DNA of 38,893 bases from Oscillospiraceae bacterium (GTDB lineage: Bacteria > Bacillota > Clostridia > Oscillospirales > Ruminococcaceae). This document shows, piece after piece, positions 13,248 to 21,207 of this stretch. The notes under the pieces were generated by a model that saw only the letters and a list, made by a program, of their open reading frames with translations, did not search any database and was not told where the DNA came from. The translations under genes and the position numbers were made by a program. Position 1 is the first letter of the stretch. The number at the start of each line of letters is the position of its first letter. Location: positions 1 to 38,893 of the forward strand of contig JALEJQ010000007.1 of NCBI GenBank assembly GCA_022769565.1, read 5' to 3'.

Positions 13248-14654
13248 ATGGCAGGAAAGATAAAAACAGTTTACATATGTAATCAATGCGGCTATGAAAG
13301 CTCAAAATGGAACGGACGCTGTCCCTCCTGCGGAGAGTGGAATACTTTGGAGGAACAGGAAGTTCAGAGCGCACCTAAGACATCATCTTTAAGAAGCGCT
13401 CCTGCTGTCGGCTCAATGGACTTGTCTGCGCAGATAAAAGAACTGAACTCTATCGGCACCGACGACGAGGTAAGATATTCAACGGGAATAGAAGAGCTTG
13501 ACAGAGTGCTTGGCGGAGGTCTTGTAAAAGGTTCGCTGGTGCTTCTGGGCGGCGAACCGGGTATCGGAAAGTCAACGCTGCTGCTTCAGATATGCAAATT
13601 TCTCGGCAGAGAGCATTCCATACTTTATATTTCGGGAGAAGAAAGCGTCCGTCAGATAAAGCTCAGAGCTTCAAGGTTAGGCGTTGATACCCCAAATCTG
13701 TATCTTCTTTCCACTAACGACGCAAGAGCAGCTTCCGATACGATTATTGCAAGCAAACCAGGGATAGCGATCATAGATTCTATACAAACTATGGCTCTCA
13801 GCGAGGTAAACAGCAGTTCCGGCAGCATTTCTCAGGTCAGAGAGTGTACAAACCTTTTTATGCGCACGGCAAAATCGGAAGAAATACCGATTTTTGTAGT
13901 CAGCCATGTCAACAAAGACGGCGCTATTGCCGGTCCAAAGGTCATGGAGCATATTGTGGACGCTGTACTTTATTTTGAGGGTGAACGTCACCTTTGCTAT
14001 AGGCTGTTGAGAGCGGTAAAAAACCGTTACGGCTCTACAAATGAGATAGGCGTTTTTGAAATGGGGGACAAGGGACTTGAGGAGGTTGAAAATCCCTCGG
14101 AAATGCTGCTTTCGGGCAGACCAAAGGGCATATCGGGAAGCTGTGTTGCCTGCATAATGGAGGGAAGCCGTCCTATTCTTGCAGAGGTTCAGGCGCTTGT
14201 TACAAAAAGCGGATTTTCGGCTCCGAGACGTACTGCAACGGGGTTCGATTATAACCGTCTTGCAATGATAATAGCCGTTCTTGAAAAAAGAGCCGGAATG
14301 TTTTTCGGAACTCTTGATGTGTTCCTTAACATCGTCGGAGGCTTCCGCCTTGACGAGCCTGCAGGAGATCTGTCGGTAGCGTTGGCGCTTTACAGCAGCT
14401 TTTACGATGTTCCTCTTGATGAAAAAATGATCGCATTCGGAGAGATAGGTCTGGGCGGGGAAATACGAAGCACAACAAGTATTCCCCAGCGAATAAAAGA
14501 AGCTGAACGCCTTGGTTTTACCCATTGTATTATTCCCAAGCAGTCAATGCGTCTTTTGGATACTTCAAAGGTAAATATTCGTATTACGGGAGTTTCTTCA
14601 ATAAAACAGGCCTTCTTTGTCGTTAAGAATAACAGTGGAGAAGGAGAAAAATAA
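13248..14654 (+). CDS. radA: DNA repair protein RadA (Sms)
   Basis: A 468-residue RecA-like ATPase that promotes branch migration and processing of recombination intermediates. The N-terminal zinc finger is C11-C14-C25-C28 (CNQCG...CPSCGEW). The Walker A motif GEPGIGKST is at 102-110, the RadA-specific KNRYG at 257-261, and a Lon-like C-terminal domain (about 285-455) completes the full family length. GGGAGG lies 7 bases before the ATG. It is on the same strand as the interrupted amidase, with a MITE-like repeat in between. Confidence 0.97.
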   Translation: MAGKIKTVYICNQCGYESSKWNGRCPSCGEWNTLEEQEVQSAPKTSSLRSAPAVGSMDLSAQIKELNSIGTDDEVRYSTGIEELDRVLGGGLVKGSLVLLGGEPGIGKSTLLLQICKFLGREHSILYISGEESVRQIKLRASRLGVDTPNLYLLSTNDARAASDTIIASKPGIAIIDSIQTMALSEVNSSSGSISQVRECTNLFMRTAKSEEIPIFVVSHVNKDGAIAGPKVMEHIVDAVLYFEGERHLCYRLLRAVKNRYGSTNEIGVFEMGDKGLEEVENPSEMLLSGRPKGISGSCVACIMEGSRPILAEVQALVTKSGFSAPRRTATGFDYNRLAMIIAVLEKRAGMFFGTLDVFLNIVGGFRLDEPAGDLSVALALYSSFYDVPLDEKMIAFGEIGLGGEIRSTTSIPQRIKEAERLGFTHCIIPKQSMRLLDTSKVNIRITGVSSIKQAFFVVKNNSGEGEK

Positions 14655-14675
14655 AACGAAAAGGAAGTGTGTAAA

Positions 14676-14852
14676 ATGGCTTTGCCTTCAGACCCTTTTA
14701 TGCTTTTGAGTTATGTGAACACACAGCTCAGAGATAAATATCCTTCCCTTGAAGCAATGTGCGATGATATGGACGAAAGCGCTTCGGATATCAAGGAAAA
14801 ACTTAAATTGGCAGGCTTTGAATACGATGAAGCGTTAAATAAGTTCTGCTGA
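14676..14852 (+). CDS. DUF4250 small protein
   Basis: A 58-residue protein starting MALPSDPFMLLSYVNTQLRD, matching the DUF4250 pattern of small conserved Firmicute proteins (PxDPxMLLSxxNxxLRDxY-SLxxLC, then a helix ending FEYDE--NKF). ATG 14676 is chosen over GTG 14667 because AAGGAAG at 14661-14667 would overlap the latter. It follows radA by 21 bases and precedes a terminator, so it ends the radA unit. Function unknown. Confidence 0.85.
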   Translation: MALPSDPFMLLSYVNTQLRDKYPSLEAMCDDMDESASDIKEKLKLAGFEYDEALNKFC

Positions 14853-14857
14853 GTTAT

Positions 14858-14903
14858 AATACCGTATACCTTGCATGATTCTGCTTGGCATACGGTATTT
14901 TTT
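14858..14903 (+). terminator. Terminator of the radA-DUF4250 unit
   Basis: AATACCGTATACC (14858-14870) pairs with GGCATACGGTATT (14887-14899) with a single mismatch, and the right arm runs into a T tract to 14903. Confidence 0.88.
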
Positions 14904-14986
14904 ATAAACATTTTTCGGAAAAATGCTGTTGCTGCCCGATAAAAAGAGGTTTTTTATTTTTATTGTAAATTTTACAGTTTGTATGC

Positions 14987-15014
14987 TTGAAATTTTGTGA
15001 AAATATAGTATAAT
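14987..15014 (+). promoter_or_regulatory. hprK promoter
   Basis: TTGAAA (14987-14992) and TATAAT (15009-15014) are 16 bases apart in a very AT-rich stretch, about 93 bases before hprK. It probably drives the hprK-PHP-murB-rapZ-whiA operon, since I see no terminator between those genes. Confidence 0.65.
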
Positions 15015-15106
15015 AAAATTGATTGCATAAATTACGCCTGCGATCCGAACCGCCATAAAATGGATCTTGGGCTGAAAATAATAAAGGCGGAGAAAAGGGG
15101 TAAGCT

Positions 15107-16069
15107 ATGGCAGAGAAAAAATTTACTATCGACCTGAAATCCATTATAGATGAATTTCATCTTGAAGCAATTTATCTTCCCAAGGACGCTTCGCAGATAC
15201 TTATTGATGAGAACGATGTGAACCGTCCCGGACTTCAGCTTATGGGCTTTTACGAATACTTCAGCAATGCCCGTATCCAGATACTTGGCAAAATGGAATT
15301 TGCATATCTTGCTACAATTGATGAGCAGACCCGTACAGAGCGCCTTGATATGCTTTTTGCACAGCATATACCTGCGCTTATTATTTCCCGTGAGCTGCCG
15401 TATTTCCCCGAAATGGTTACTATTGCCCAGAAATACGAGGTCCCACTGCTCAGAAGCAAGGAAAGCACATCAAGCTTTATGGCGGCTCTTATCGCATTTC
15501 TTAATCTTCACCTTGCACCGAGAATTACACGCCACGGCGTTCTTATCGAGGTTTACGGCGAAGGTATGCTTATTTTGGGCGAAAGCGGTGTAGGTAAGAG
15601 TGAAACTGCCGTTGAGCTTATAAAAAGAGGTCACAGACTTGTTGCCGATGACGCTGTTGAGATAAGAAAGGTGTCAAATATAAGCCTTGTTGGTTCTTCA
15701 CCAGAAAATATCCGCCATTTCCTTGAAATAAGAGGTATAGGAATCGTCAATGCAAGACGTCTTTTCGGTATGGGTTCTGTCAAGGTGACAGAAAAAATTG
15801 ATATGATAGTTGAGCTTGAACCTTGGGACAGCGAAAAGGTGTACGACCGCATGGGTGTTGACAGCGAATATACTTCTATTCTCGGAGTTAAAGTACCCTG
15901 CAGCACTATCCCTGTTAAGCCGGGACGTAATCTTGCGGTCATTCTTGAAGTTGCCGCAATGAACAACCGTCAGAAAAAGATGGGATATAATGCCGCTCAG
16001 GAGCTTCTTGACAATCTCGGACTTGACATGGACAAGAAAGAAACTATAAAAAAATGGGATATTTATTAA
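15107..16069 (+). CDS. hprK: HPr kinase/phosphorylase
   Basis: A 320-residue enzyme that phosphorylates and dephosphorylates Ser46 of HPr and controls carbon catabolite repression. The N-terminal MurF-like domain (about 1-130) is followed by the kinase core: catalytic His143 (RHGV), P-loop GESGVGKS at 158-165, and the signature EIRGIGIVNARR at 207-218. AAAAGGGG lies 7-13 bases before the ATG. In Clostridia it is often grouped with rapZ/whiA genes, as here. Confidence 0.96.
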   Translation: MAEKKFTIDLKSIIDEFHLEAIYLPKDASQILIDENDVNRPGLQLMGFYEYFSNARIQILGKMEFAYLATIDEQTRTERLDMLFAQHIPALIISRELPYFPEMVTIAQKYEVPLLRSKESTSSFMAALIAFLNLHLAPRITRHGVLIEVYGEGMLILGESGVGKSETAVELIKRGHRLVADDAVEIRKVSNISLVGSSPENIRHFLEIRGIGIVNARRLFGMGSVKVTEKIDMIVELEPWDSEKVYDRMGVDSEYTSILGVKVPCSTIPVKPGRNLAVILEVAAMNNRQKKMGYNAAQELLDNLGLDMDKKETIKKWDIY

Positions 16070-16087
16070 TTTTCGGAGGTCTTTGTT

Positions 16088-16810
16088 TTGTTGATCGCAG
16101 CTGATATGCACACACATACTCTTGCTTCTACACACGCTTTTTCAACTGTTAAGGAAATGGCTGAGGGTGCTGCCGAAAAAGGTCTGACGGCTATTGCCAT
16201 AACCGACCATACGCCGGGTTCTACCGATGCGCCTCATATTTGGCATTTTCATAACCTGCGCAAGGCTGTTCCAAGAAATCTTATGGGCGTAAAGATCATA
16301 TACGGCGCTGAAGCGAGTATAATAGATTATGACGGAAATATTGATTTTCCTCATGATGAATGTATTGCTTTGGATTGGATAATAGCATCTCTTCACAAGG
16401 ATATTCTTGAACCGGGTACCTTTGAACAGAATACAACTATGTATCTTAAACTGGCGGAAAACAATGATATTGACGTTATCGGTCACTGCGCTACCGTCGG
16501 TTGTCCTTTTGACTATGAAAAATGCCTTAAAAAGTTTAAGGAATACGGAAAACTTGTGGAAATAAACGAAAGTACTATTGTCTGGAAAAACACACGGGAT
16601 AATTACAGGGAGATCATTAAAATATGCAAAAAATATGATATTCCCGTAATTGTAAATACCGACGCACATTTTTACGGACTTGTTGGAGAGGTCACGGAGT
16701 CGGAAAAACTTATTGAAGAGCTTGATTTTCCAAAAACTCTTATAATTAATGCCGACTGGGACAGACTTTATTCTTATATTCAGAGCAGACACGGAAATAT
16801 ATTTGATTAA
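16088..16810 (+). CDS. PHP-domain phosphatase/hydrolase (YcdX-like)
   Basis: A 240-residue stand-alone PHP (polymerase and histidinol phosphatase) domain protein. It shows the metal-binding motifs DMHTHT (6-11), ITDHTPG (about 38-44), a Glu in YGAEASI, SLHKD, IGHCA and the final NTDAHF. It starts at TTG (16088) 7 bases after GGAGG at 16076-16080; a second TTG follows immediately. The fold is a trinuclear-metal phosphoesterase; the substrate is unknown. It sits 18 bases after hprK and 13 before murB, inside the operon. Confidence 0.85.
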   Translation: MLIAADMHTHTLASTHAFSTVKEMAEGAAEKGLTAIAITDHTPGSTDAPHIWHFHNLRKAVPRNLMGVKIIYGAEASIIDYDGNIDFPHDECIALDWIIASLHKDILEPGTFEQNTTMYLKLAENNDIDVIGHCATVGCPFDYEKCLKKFKEYGKLVEINESTIVWKNTRDNYREIIKICKKYDIPVIVNTDAHFYGLVGEVTESEKLIEELDFPKTLIINADWDRLYSYIQSRHGNIFD

Positions 16811-16823
16811 CGAGGTTGCTTTT

Positions 16824-17753
16824 ATGACAGAGGACAATTTGACCTTACTTGAACAGAAAGCCAAAAATGCAGGATGTAATGTAGTGCATAATGCGGAGCT
16901 TAAAAATTATACGACATTCAGAATAGGCGGAAAGGTGCCGCTGCTTGCAGAGCTTGACAGTGCAGAAAAATGTGTAAAGGTAATACCATTTGCAGCAAAG
17001 CACAATGTGCCTTACTATATTATAGGCAGAGGGTCAAACCTTATTGCCGATGACAGGGGAGTTAATGCGGCTGTTTTCCGTATTTGCGGAGAAGATATTG
17101 CCTTAAAGGACGAAACTGTGATGGTTTGCTTTGCAGGAACTCCGCTTGTAAAGCTTTGTAACTTTGCACTTGAGCATGGGCTGAGCGGACTTGAATTTGC
17201 ATACGGAATACCCGGCTCGGTAGGCGGAGCGGTATATATGAACGCAGGAGCCTATGGCGGAGAGATAAAGGACGTTATAACCTGTGCGGAAGTTATGGAT
17301 AAAAACGGAATTGTGAAAAAATACTTCGGCACAGACCTTGATATGTCTTACAGAAGAAGTAGGTTTACCGTAAGCGGAGAAATAGTGCTTTCCGCAGAAT
17401 TCACTCTTGTAAAGGACGATAAAGCGGCGATAAAGGCAAGAATGGACGAACTTATGGAAAAGCGCCGTTCAAAGCAGCCCCTTGAATACCCAAGCGCAGG
17501 AAGTACCTTTAAACGTCCTGAGGGAAGTTATGCTTCTCTGCTTATTGAACAGTGCGGACTTAAAGGCTTTTCCGTAGGCGGCGCAGAGGTAAGCACCAAG
17601 CACAGCGGTTTCGTTATCAACAAGGGAGACGCTTCCTTTGACGACCTTATGGGGCTTATTGCGAAAGTAAAGGCTGTTGTTAAGGAAAAAACGGGCTATG
17701 TGCTTGAATGCGAGCCTGAGATCATTTCGGACAGGGAGGAGTACAGAAGATGA
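16824..17753 (+). CDS. murB: UDP-N-acetylenolpyruvoylglucosamine reductase
   Basis: A 309-residue flavoenzyme that reduces UDP-GlcNAc-enolpyruvate to UDP-MurNAc in peptidoglycan precursor synthesis. The FAD-binding region contains NYTTFRIGG, IIGRGSNLI and GIPGSVGGAVYMNAGAYGGE (128-147). The active site has YRRSRF and the catalytic Ser227 in PSAGSTFKRP, with a Glu near 297-299 at the C-terminus. It is a type II MurB by length. The start at 16824 follows GAGG at 16812-16815; an upstream in-frame ATG at 16749 lies inside the previous gene. It overlaps rapZ by 4 bases. Confidence 0.96.
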   Translation: MTEDNLTLLEQKAKNAGCNVVHNAELKNYTTFRIGGKVPLLAELDSAEKCVKVIPFAAKHNVPYYIIGRGSNLIADDRGVNAAVFRICGEDIALKDETVMVCFAGTPLVKLCNFALEHGLSGLEFAYGIPGSVGGAVYMNAGAYGGEIKDVITCAEVMDKNGIVKKYFGTDLDMSYRRSRFTVSGEIVLSAEFTLVKDDKAAIKARMDELMEKRRSKQPLEYPSAGSTFKRPEGSYASLLIEQCGLKGFSVGGAEVSTKHSGFVINKGDASFDDLMGLIAKVKAVVKEKTGYVLECEPEIISDREEYRR

Positions 17754-18610
17754 ATTTTCTGATAGTAACGGGACTTTCGGGATCGGGAAAGTCCGGGGTA
17801 ATTAATGTGCTTGAAGACATCGGATATTACTGCATAGACAATATTCCGCCTCAGCTTATCCCAAAATTTGCGGAGATCTGTACAAAATCCGAGAAAATTA
17901 TCCATAATGTTGCAATTGTTACCGATATAAGAGGGGGAGAGCTGTTCCTTGAACTTGACAAGGGACTTAGCTATTTCAAGGAAAATGACCTTAACTATAA
18001 AATCCTTTTCCTTGACGCTGCAGACGAGGTGCTTATAAAGCGGTATAAGGAAACACGCCGCCGTCACCCCTTGGACGAAGCAAGCCACGGCAGTATACAA
18101 AGGGCAATAGCTATGGAGCGTGAAATGCTGATGTCCGTCCGTGAAAAGGCGGATTATTACATAGATACCTCCGAGCTTTCCATGGCACAGCTTAAAGAAA
18201 ACGTGTACGGCCTTTTCCTTGACAATCCTGCTGATTCAATGGTTGTAAAGGTAATGTCATTCGGCTTTAAATACGGCTGCGCAAGGGAAGCTGACCTTGT
18301 TTTCGATGTACGCTGTCTGCCTAATCCCTTTTATATTCCCGAGCTTAAAACACATACGGGTCTTGAAAGCTGCGTAAGCGATTATGTTATGCAGTTTGAC
18401 CAGTCAAAGGAGCTGCTTAAAAAGCTTGAAGATATGATAAGCTTTCTTATTCCCCTGTATCATCACGAGGGAAAGAGCCAGCTTGTTATAGCTTTCGGAT
18501 GTACGGGTGGAAAGCATCGTTCCGTTACCTTTGCCGAAAATATGTTTAAATATCTTGAAGAAAATGGGGTTAAATGCCGTATCTGCCACAGGGATATTAG
18601 CAAAAAATAG
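17750..18610 (+). CDS. rapZ: RapZ-like nucleotide-binding protein (YvcJ)
   Basis: A 286-residue protein with an N-terminal P-loop GLSGSGKS (8-15), a Walker B region around ILFLDAADEVLIKRYKETRRRHPL, and the C-terminal domain with FGFKYG, DVRCLPNPF, and GCTGGKHRSV that typifies the RapZ/YvcJ family. It binds nucleotides and, in E. coli, RNA; in Firmicutes its role links to cell-wall metabolism and competence. ATGA overlap with murB and 14 bases to whiA indicate an operon. The yvcK (GlmR) gene, commonly between rapZ and whiA in Firmicutes, is absent here. Confidence 0.95.
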   Translation: MNFLIVTGLSGSGKSGVINVLEDIGYYCIDNIPPQLIPKFAEICTKSEKIIHNVAIVTDIRGGELFLELDKGLSYFKENDLNYKILFLDAADEVLIKRYKETRRRHPLDEASHGSIQRAIAMEREMLMSVREKADYYIDTSELSMAQLKENVYGLFLDNPADSMVVKVMSFGFKYGCAREADLVFDVRCLPNPFYIPELKTHTGLESCVSDYVMQFDQSKELLKKLEDMISFLIPLYHHEGKSQLVIAFGCTGGKHRSVTFAENMFKYLEENGVKCRICHRDISKK

Positions 18611-18624
18611 TCGGAGGTAAGTAA

Positions 18625-19554
18625 ATGTCCTTTTCTTATTCCGTAAAAAAAGAGATATGCGGTCTTATGACAGACCGTGACAGGAAGTATGCCTGCTTTT
18701 ACGGTATGCTGCTTTTTTGTAAGAATTTTGACGCAGACAATATCGTGTTCCAGACGGAAAATGATATGGTGAGCAGCCTTTTCTGCAGCCTTGCGGACGA
18801 TGTTACAGGCTGTTCGGGCGTTGTCAGCGTTTCAAAGACAGAAAAGAAAAACGACACGGTGCTTTATATTTTAAGCGTTGAAGACCAGAAGCACCGTGAT
18901 GAAATAATCTATCGTTTCCATATTTCCAGCCGAAGCCTTATACACCGTATCCAGAGGGATAATATCAACAACAACGATATTTTTGCCTTTATCGGGGGAG
19001 CATTTCTTTCCTGCGGAAGCATTGCCGAGCCGATAAAGGAATATCATCTTGAATTTACCGTGCCTTACTTTAACCTTATGAACGACCTGAAGGATCTGCT
19101 TATTGAGGTTGGGTTTAACGTGAAGTCCACAGAGCGAAAGGGAAACCACGTTATTTATATGAAGGACAGCGAGGAGATAGAAGATGTTATAACCTTTATG
19201 GGTGCAACAATGTCGTCAATTGAGCTGATGAATGTTAAGATACTTAAAGATGTGCGAAACAAGGCGAACCGTATTGCCAACTGCGACGCTGCAAATATCG
19301 ACCGTACCCTTAAAGCCTCTGACAAGCAGATAGCGGATATTGAGTACATTATGGAAAAGGTAGGTTTGGAAAATCTGCCTCCCGATCTTGTGAACATAGC
19401 TGAAGTAAGAATGGAATTCCCCGAAATGTCGCTGAGAGAGCTTGGTGAAGCCCTTGACAAGCCTATCGGACGTTCCGGCGCAAACCACAGGCTCAAACGT
19501 ATTTCCGAATTTGCGGATAAGCTTAGGGAGGAATACGGGGAACAGAGCGAATGA
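18625..19554 (+). CDS. whiA: WhiA DNA-binding protein
   Basis: A 309-residue WhiA. The N-terminal half has the degenerate LAGLIDADG-like fold (SFSYSVKKEICGL; IGGAFLSCGSI; YHLEFTV), and the C-terminal half has the WhiA helix-turn-helix (VRMEFPEMSLRELGEAL...PIGRSGANHRLKRI). In Firmicutes it affects chromosome segregation and cell division. GGAGG at 18613-18617 precedes the ATG. Its final codons and stop have a diverged copy at about 20475-20506, part of the cassette structure downstream. Confidence 0.96.
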   Translation: MSFSYSVKKEICGLMTDRDRKYACFYGMLLFCKNFDADNIVFQTENDMVSSLFCSLADDVTGCSGVVSVSKTEKKNDTVLYILSVEDQKHRDEIIYRFHISSRSLIHRIQRDNINNNDIFAFIGGAFLSCGSIAEPIKEYHLEFTVPYFNLMNDLKDLLIEVGFNVKSTERKGNHVIYMKDSEEIEDVITFMGATMSSIELMNVKILKDVRNKANRIANCDAANIDRTLKASDKQIADIEYIMEKVGLENLPPDLVNIAEVRMEFPEMSLRELGEALDKPIGRSGANHRLKRISEFADKLREEYGEQSE

Positions 19555-19689
19555 AAGTTTTAGGAAGTTTGAAGAGTGTAGTTATTTTAATGTGAAATTT
19601 GGAAAGTTGAAAGTGGAATTATATTGATTTTAAATATGTTTTTGGTGGAATGAACTAAGCGGTAAACCGGGATTTACGGAGGTGCAAAA
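19555..19689 (+). repeat. Cassette 1 left repeat (repeat A)
   Basis: From the whiA stop to the first cassette gene. Positions 19562-19625 contain blocks such as GTTTGAAGAGTG, AATGTGAAATTTGGAAAGT and GAAAGTGGAATT, which are the reverse complement, with small gaps, of the B repeats at 20395-20455 and 21125-21195. The later part (TTGATTTTAAAT ... GGAATGAACTAAGCGG) recurs at 20530-20575. It is non-coding. Confidence 0.75.
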
Positions 19690-19887
19690 ATGGATTCAAA
19701 GATAATCAATATAATGTGGTCAATAAGTTTATTTTTAATTGGTATCGCAACAATTATATTGGCAGGAGCTAATATTGTTTCGATAGAGTTGCCTGATATT
19801 ATAGTAAGAGTATTAGGTGTGATCAACTTAATTTCACTTCCTGTTTTAGCATTTTCAACTGTAAAAAAGGCTAAAAGCAAAAAGTAA
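19690..19887 (+). CDS. Small two-helix membrane protein (cassette 1)
   Basis: A 65-residue protein with ACGGAGG ahead of the ATG. Two transmembrane helices are evident (about 7-28 and 38-56) with a basic tail ending KKAKSKK. I do not recognise a family. It is the first cargo gene of a cassette bracketed by inverted repeats; immunity- or toxin-like roles are possible for such proteins, but nothing here shows it. Confidence 0.6.
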   Translation: MDSKIINIMWSISLFLIGIATIILAGANIVSIELPDIIVRVLGVINLISLPVLAFSTVKKAKSKK

Positions 19888-19955
19888 AATCTTATGATTG
19901 GAAACGGATGAAAATAATATGTTAGGTGGATAAACACCATTTGACAGGTGATCGT

Positions 19956-20330
19956 ATGAAATATTTTATCAGTGAAAAGCAGCGAAAACTTATAGGCGGC
20001 ACTTGTTATTTTGAGTTTCAAAAAGGACAAAATGGCTCAAAATATAAGCAGGATCTCTCTAAAGAGGATTCATTTCTTCTTAATATGGAGTTCTGGAAAG
20101 AAGATTCATTACTTCTCCATATGGACATCGTGGATGAGATTTCACTTTACAAAATTATACCTGATTTCAATTATTATGGAATTACTGTTATTGACAGAGA
20201 AAAATGGGACGTTATCCAAAGCAAAGCTAAAAACGAGAATAGTATCATAAATGAAGTCATTATGGAAATGAAATTTTGGGCTGATGATAATTTTAAAAGG
20301 TTTGATTATTTTGTTATCTGCGGCATATAG
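19956..20330 (+). CDS. Unknown 124-residue protein (cassette 1)
   Basis: ATG 19956 with AGGTGA 5-10 bases upstream opens a 124-residue frame (MKYFISEKQRKLIGG...); a longer in-frame ATG at 19926 has no ribosome site. The protein is acidic and rich in Asp, Glu, Lys and aromatic residues, with no membrane segment. It contains a duplicated LLNMEFWKED/LLHMDIVDE-type stretch near residues 39-58. No family is recognised. It shares the cassette with the small membrane protein. Confidence 0.55.
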   Translation: MKYFISEKQRKLIGGTCYFEFQKGQNGSKYKQDLSKEDSFLLNMEFWKEDSLLLHMDIVDEISLYKIIPDFNYYGITVIDREKWDVIQSKAKNENSIINEVIMEMKFWADDNFKRFDYFVICGI

Positions 20331-20336
20331 ATCCCA

Positions 20337-20466
20337 ATTTATTTGTCAGAAAAATCTAAAACAAAATCCGTCTGCGCAGCAGACACTATAAATTCCACTT
20401 TCCAAATTCCACATTGAAAAAACTTCACTCCCCACTCTTCAAACTCCAAACTTATTAAGGGGCTTT
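20337..20466 (+). repeat. Cassette 1 right repeat (repeat B)
   Basis: Nearly identical to 21067-21207, apart from an 8-base difference and scattered substitutions. It includes the hairpin GTCTGC-GCA-GCAGAC (20370-20384), AATTCCACTTTCC, CACATTGAAAAAACTTCAC and CTCTTCAAACTCCAAA. It ends in the AAGGGG ribosome site that precedes dnaE at the second copy. It is an inverted relative of repeat A. Confidence 0.8.
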
Positions 20467-20502
20467 ATGGAAAATGAGAAATATGGAGAACAGAAGCAAT
20501 GA
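20467..20502 (+). pseudogene. Eleven-codon fusion of dnaE start and whiA end
   Basis: Behind a copy of the dnaE ribosome site, ATG 20467 reads MENEKYGEQKQ and stops. The first three codons match the dnaE start (MEN), and the rest matches the end of whiA (EEYGEQSE). It marks the seam between two tandem copies of the whiA-dnaE junction. Confidence 0.65.
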
Positions 20503-20608
20503 AAGTGAAATGTGGAGAGTTGAAAGTGGAATTGCTTTGATTTTAATTATAGGGGAATAAACTAAGCGGCAAATCGGAAGTTGTCAATAAAGAAGTGGGG
20601 GAAAATCA
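20503..20608 (+). repeat. Cassette 2 left repeat (repeat A', shortened)
   Basis: A shorter copy of repeat A: GAAATGTGGAGAGTTGAAAGTGGAATT, then TTGATTTTAAT and GGAATAAACTAAGCGGCAAATCGG, leading to the Nudix gene. Similarity to repeat A begins within the last whiA codons, so it covers gene end plus intergenic sequence. Confidence 0.7.
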
Positions 20609-21055
20609 ATGCGAACAGAAAATGTTGAGCTTACAGTCTTATGTTTAATTCATAAAGATGGAGAATACTTATTACAGAATAGGATAAAAAATGATTGGAA
20701 GGGGTTTACACTTCCCGGAGGGCATATTGAAACAGGAGAGTCTATCGTTGATGCAGTTATAAGGGAGATGAAAGAAGAAACAGGTCTGACTATAATAAAA
20801 CCTCACTTATGCGGTGTTAAACAATTTCCGATAGAAGGCGGCAGATATATTGTATTTCTTTTCGAAACAAATCAATTTAAAGGGGAGTTAAGAAGTTCAG
20901 AAGAAGGGAAAATGTATTGGATCAAAAAAGCAGAATTGCCAACATTAAATCTTGTGAATGATTTTTATGATTTACTAAGTGTAATGCTTGATGAAAATTT
21001 GTCTGAGTTCCAATACATAATCGATGGAGAGGAATGGAGAATTGTAAAGAAATAA
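20609..21055 (+). CDS. Nudix hydrolase (MutT-like, cassette 2)
   Basis: A 148-residue Nudix protein. The Nudix box GGHIETGESIVDAVIREMKEETGL is complete, with the G-x5-E-x7-RE-x2-EE-x-G pattern at about residues 37-60, so Mg-dependent pyrophosphatase activity is expected. It opens like 8-oxo-dGTP diphosphatases (VELTVLCLIHKDGEYLLQNR), so cleaning of oxidised nucleotides is plausible, but the substrate cannot be read. GTGGGGG lies ahead of the ATG. It is the only cargo of the second cassette and sits directly upstream of dnaE. Confidence 0.9.
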   Translation: MRTENVELTVLCLIHKDGEYLLQNRIKNDWKGFTLPGGHIETGESIVDAVIREMKEETGLTIIKPHLCGVKQFPIEGGRYIVFLFETNQFKGELRSSEEGKMYWIKKAELPTLNLVNDFYDLLSVMLDENLSEFQYIIDGEEWRIVKK

Positions 21056-21066
21056 ACAAATTCCAG

Positions 21067-21207
21067 GTTTATTGTACAGAAAAACGATATGAACCCAAAT
21101 CCGTCGGTGCAGCAGACACTATAAATTCAACTTTCCACTTTCCAAATTTCACATTGAAAAAACTTCACTCTCCACTCTTCAAACTCCAAATTTATTAAGG
21201 GGGCTTT
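21067..21207 (+). repeat. Cassette 2 right repeat (repeat B')
   Basis: The second copy of repeat B, running up to and including the dnaE ribosome site AAGGGGG. Its blocks TTGAAAAAACTTCACTCTCC and ACTCTTCAAACTCCAAA are shared with 20337-20466 and, inverted, with repeat A. It is non-coding and forms the actual dnaE leader. Confidence 0.8.

Noticed and set aside
13677-14525. Long antisense frame opposite radA (282 codons), and similar ones opposite obg, alaS and yebC
   Set aside because: They lie wholly opposite well-conserved genes, have low-complexity or Cys/His-rich translations and no ribosome sites; they are shadows of codon bias.
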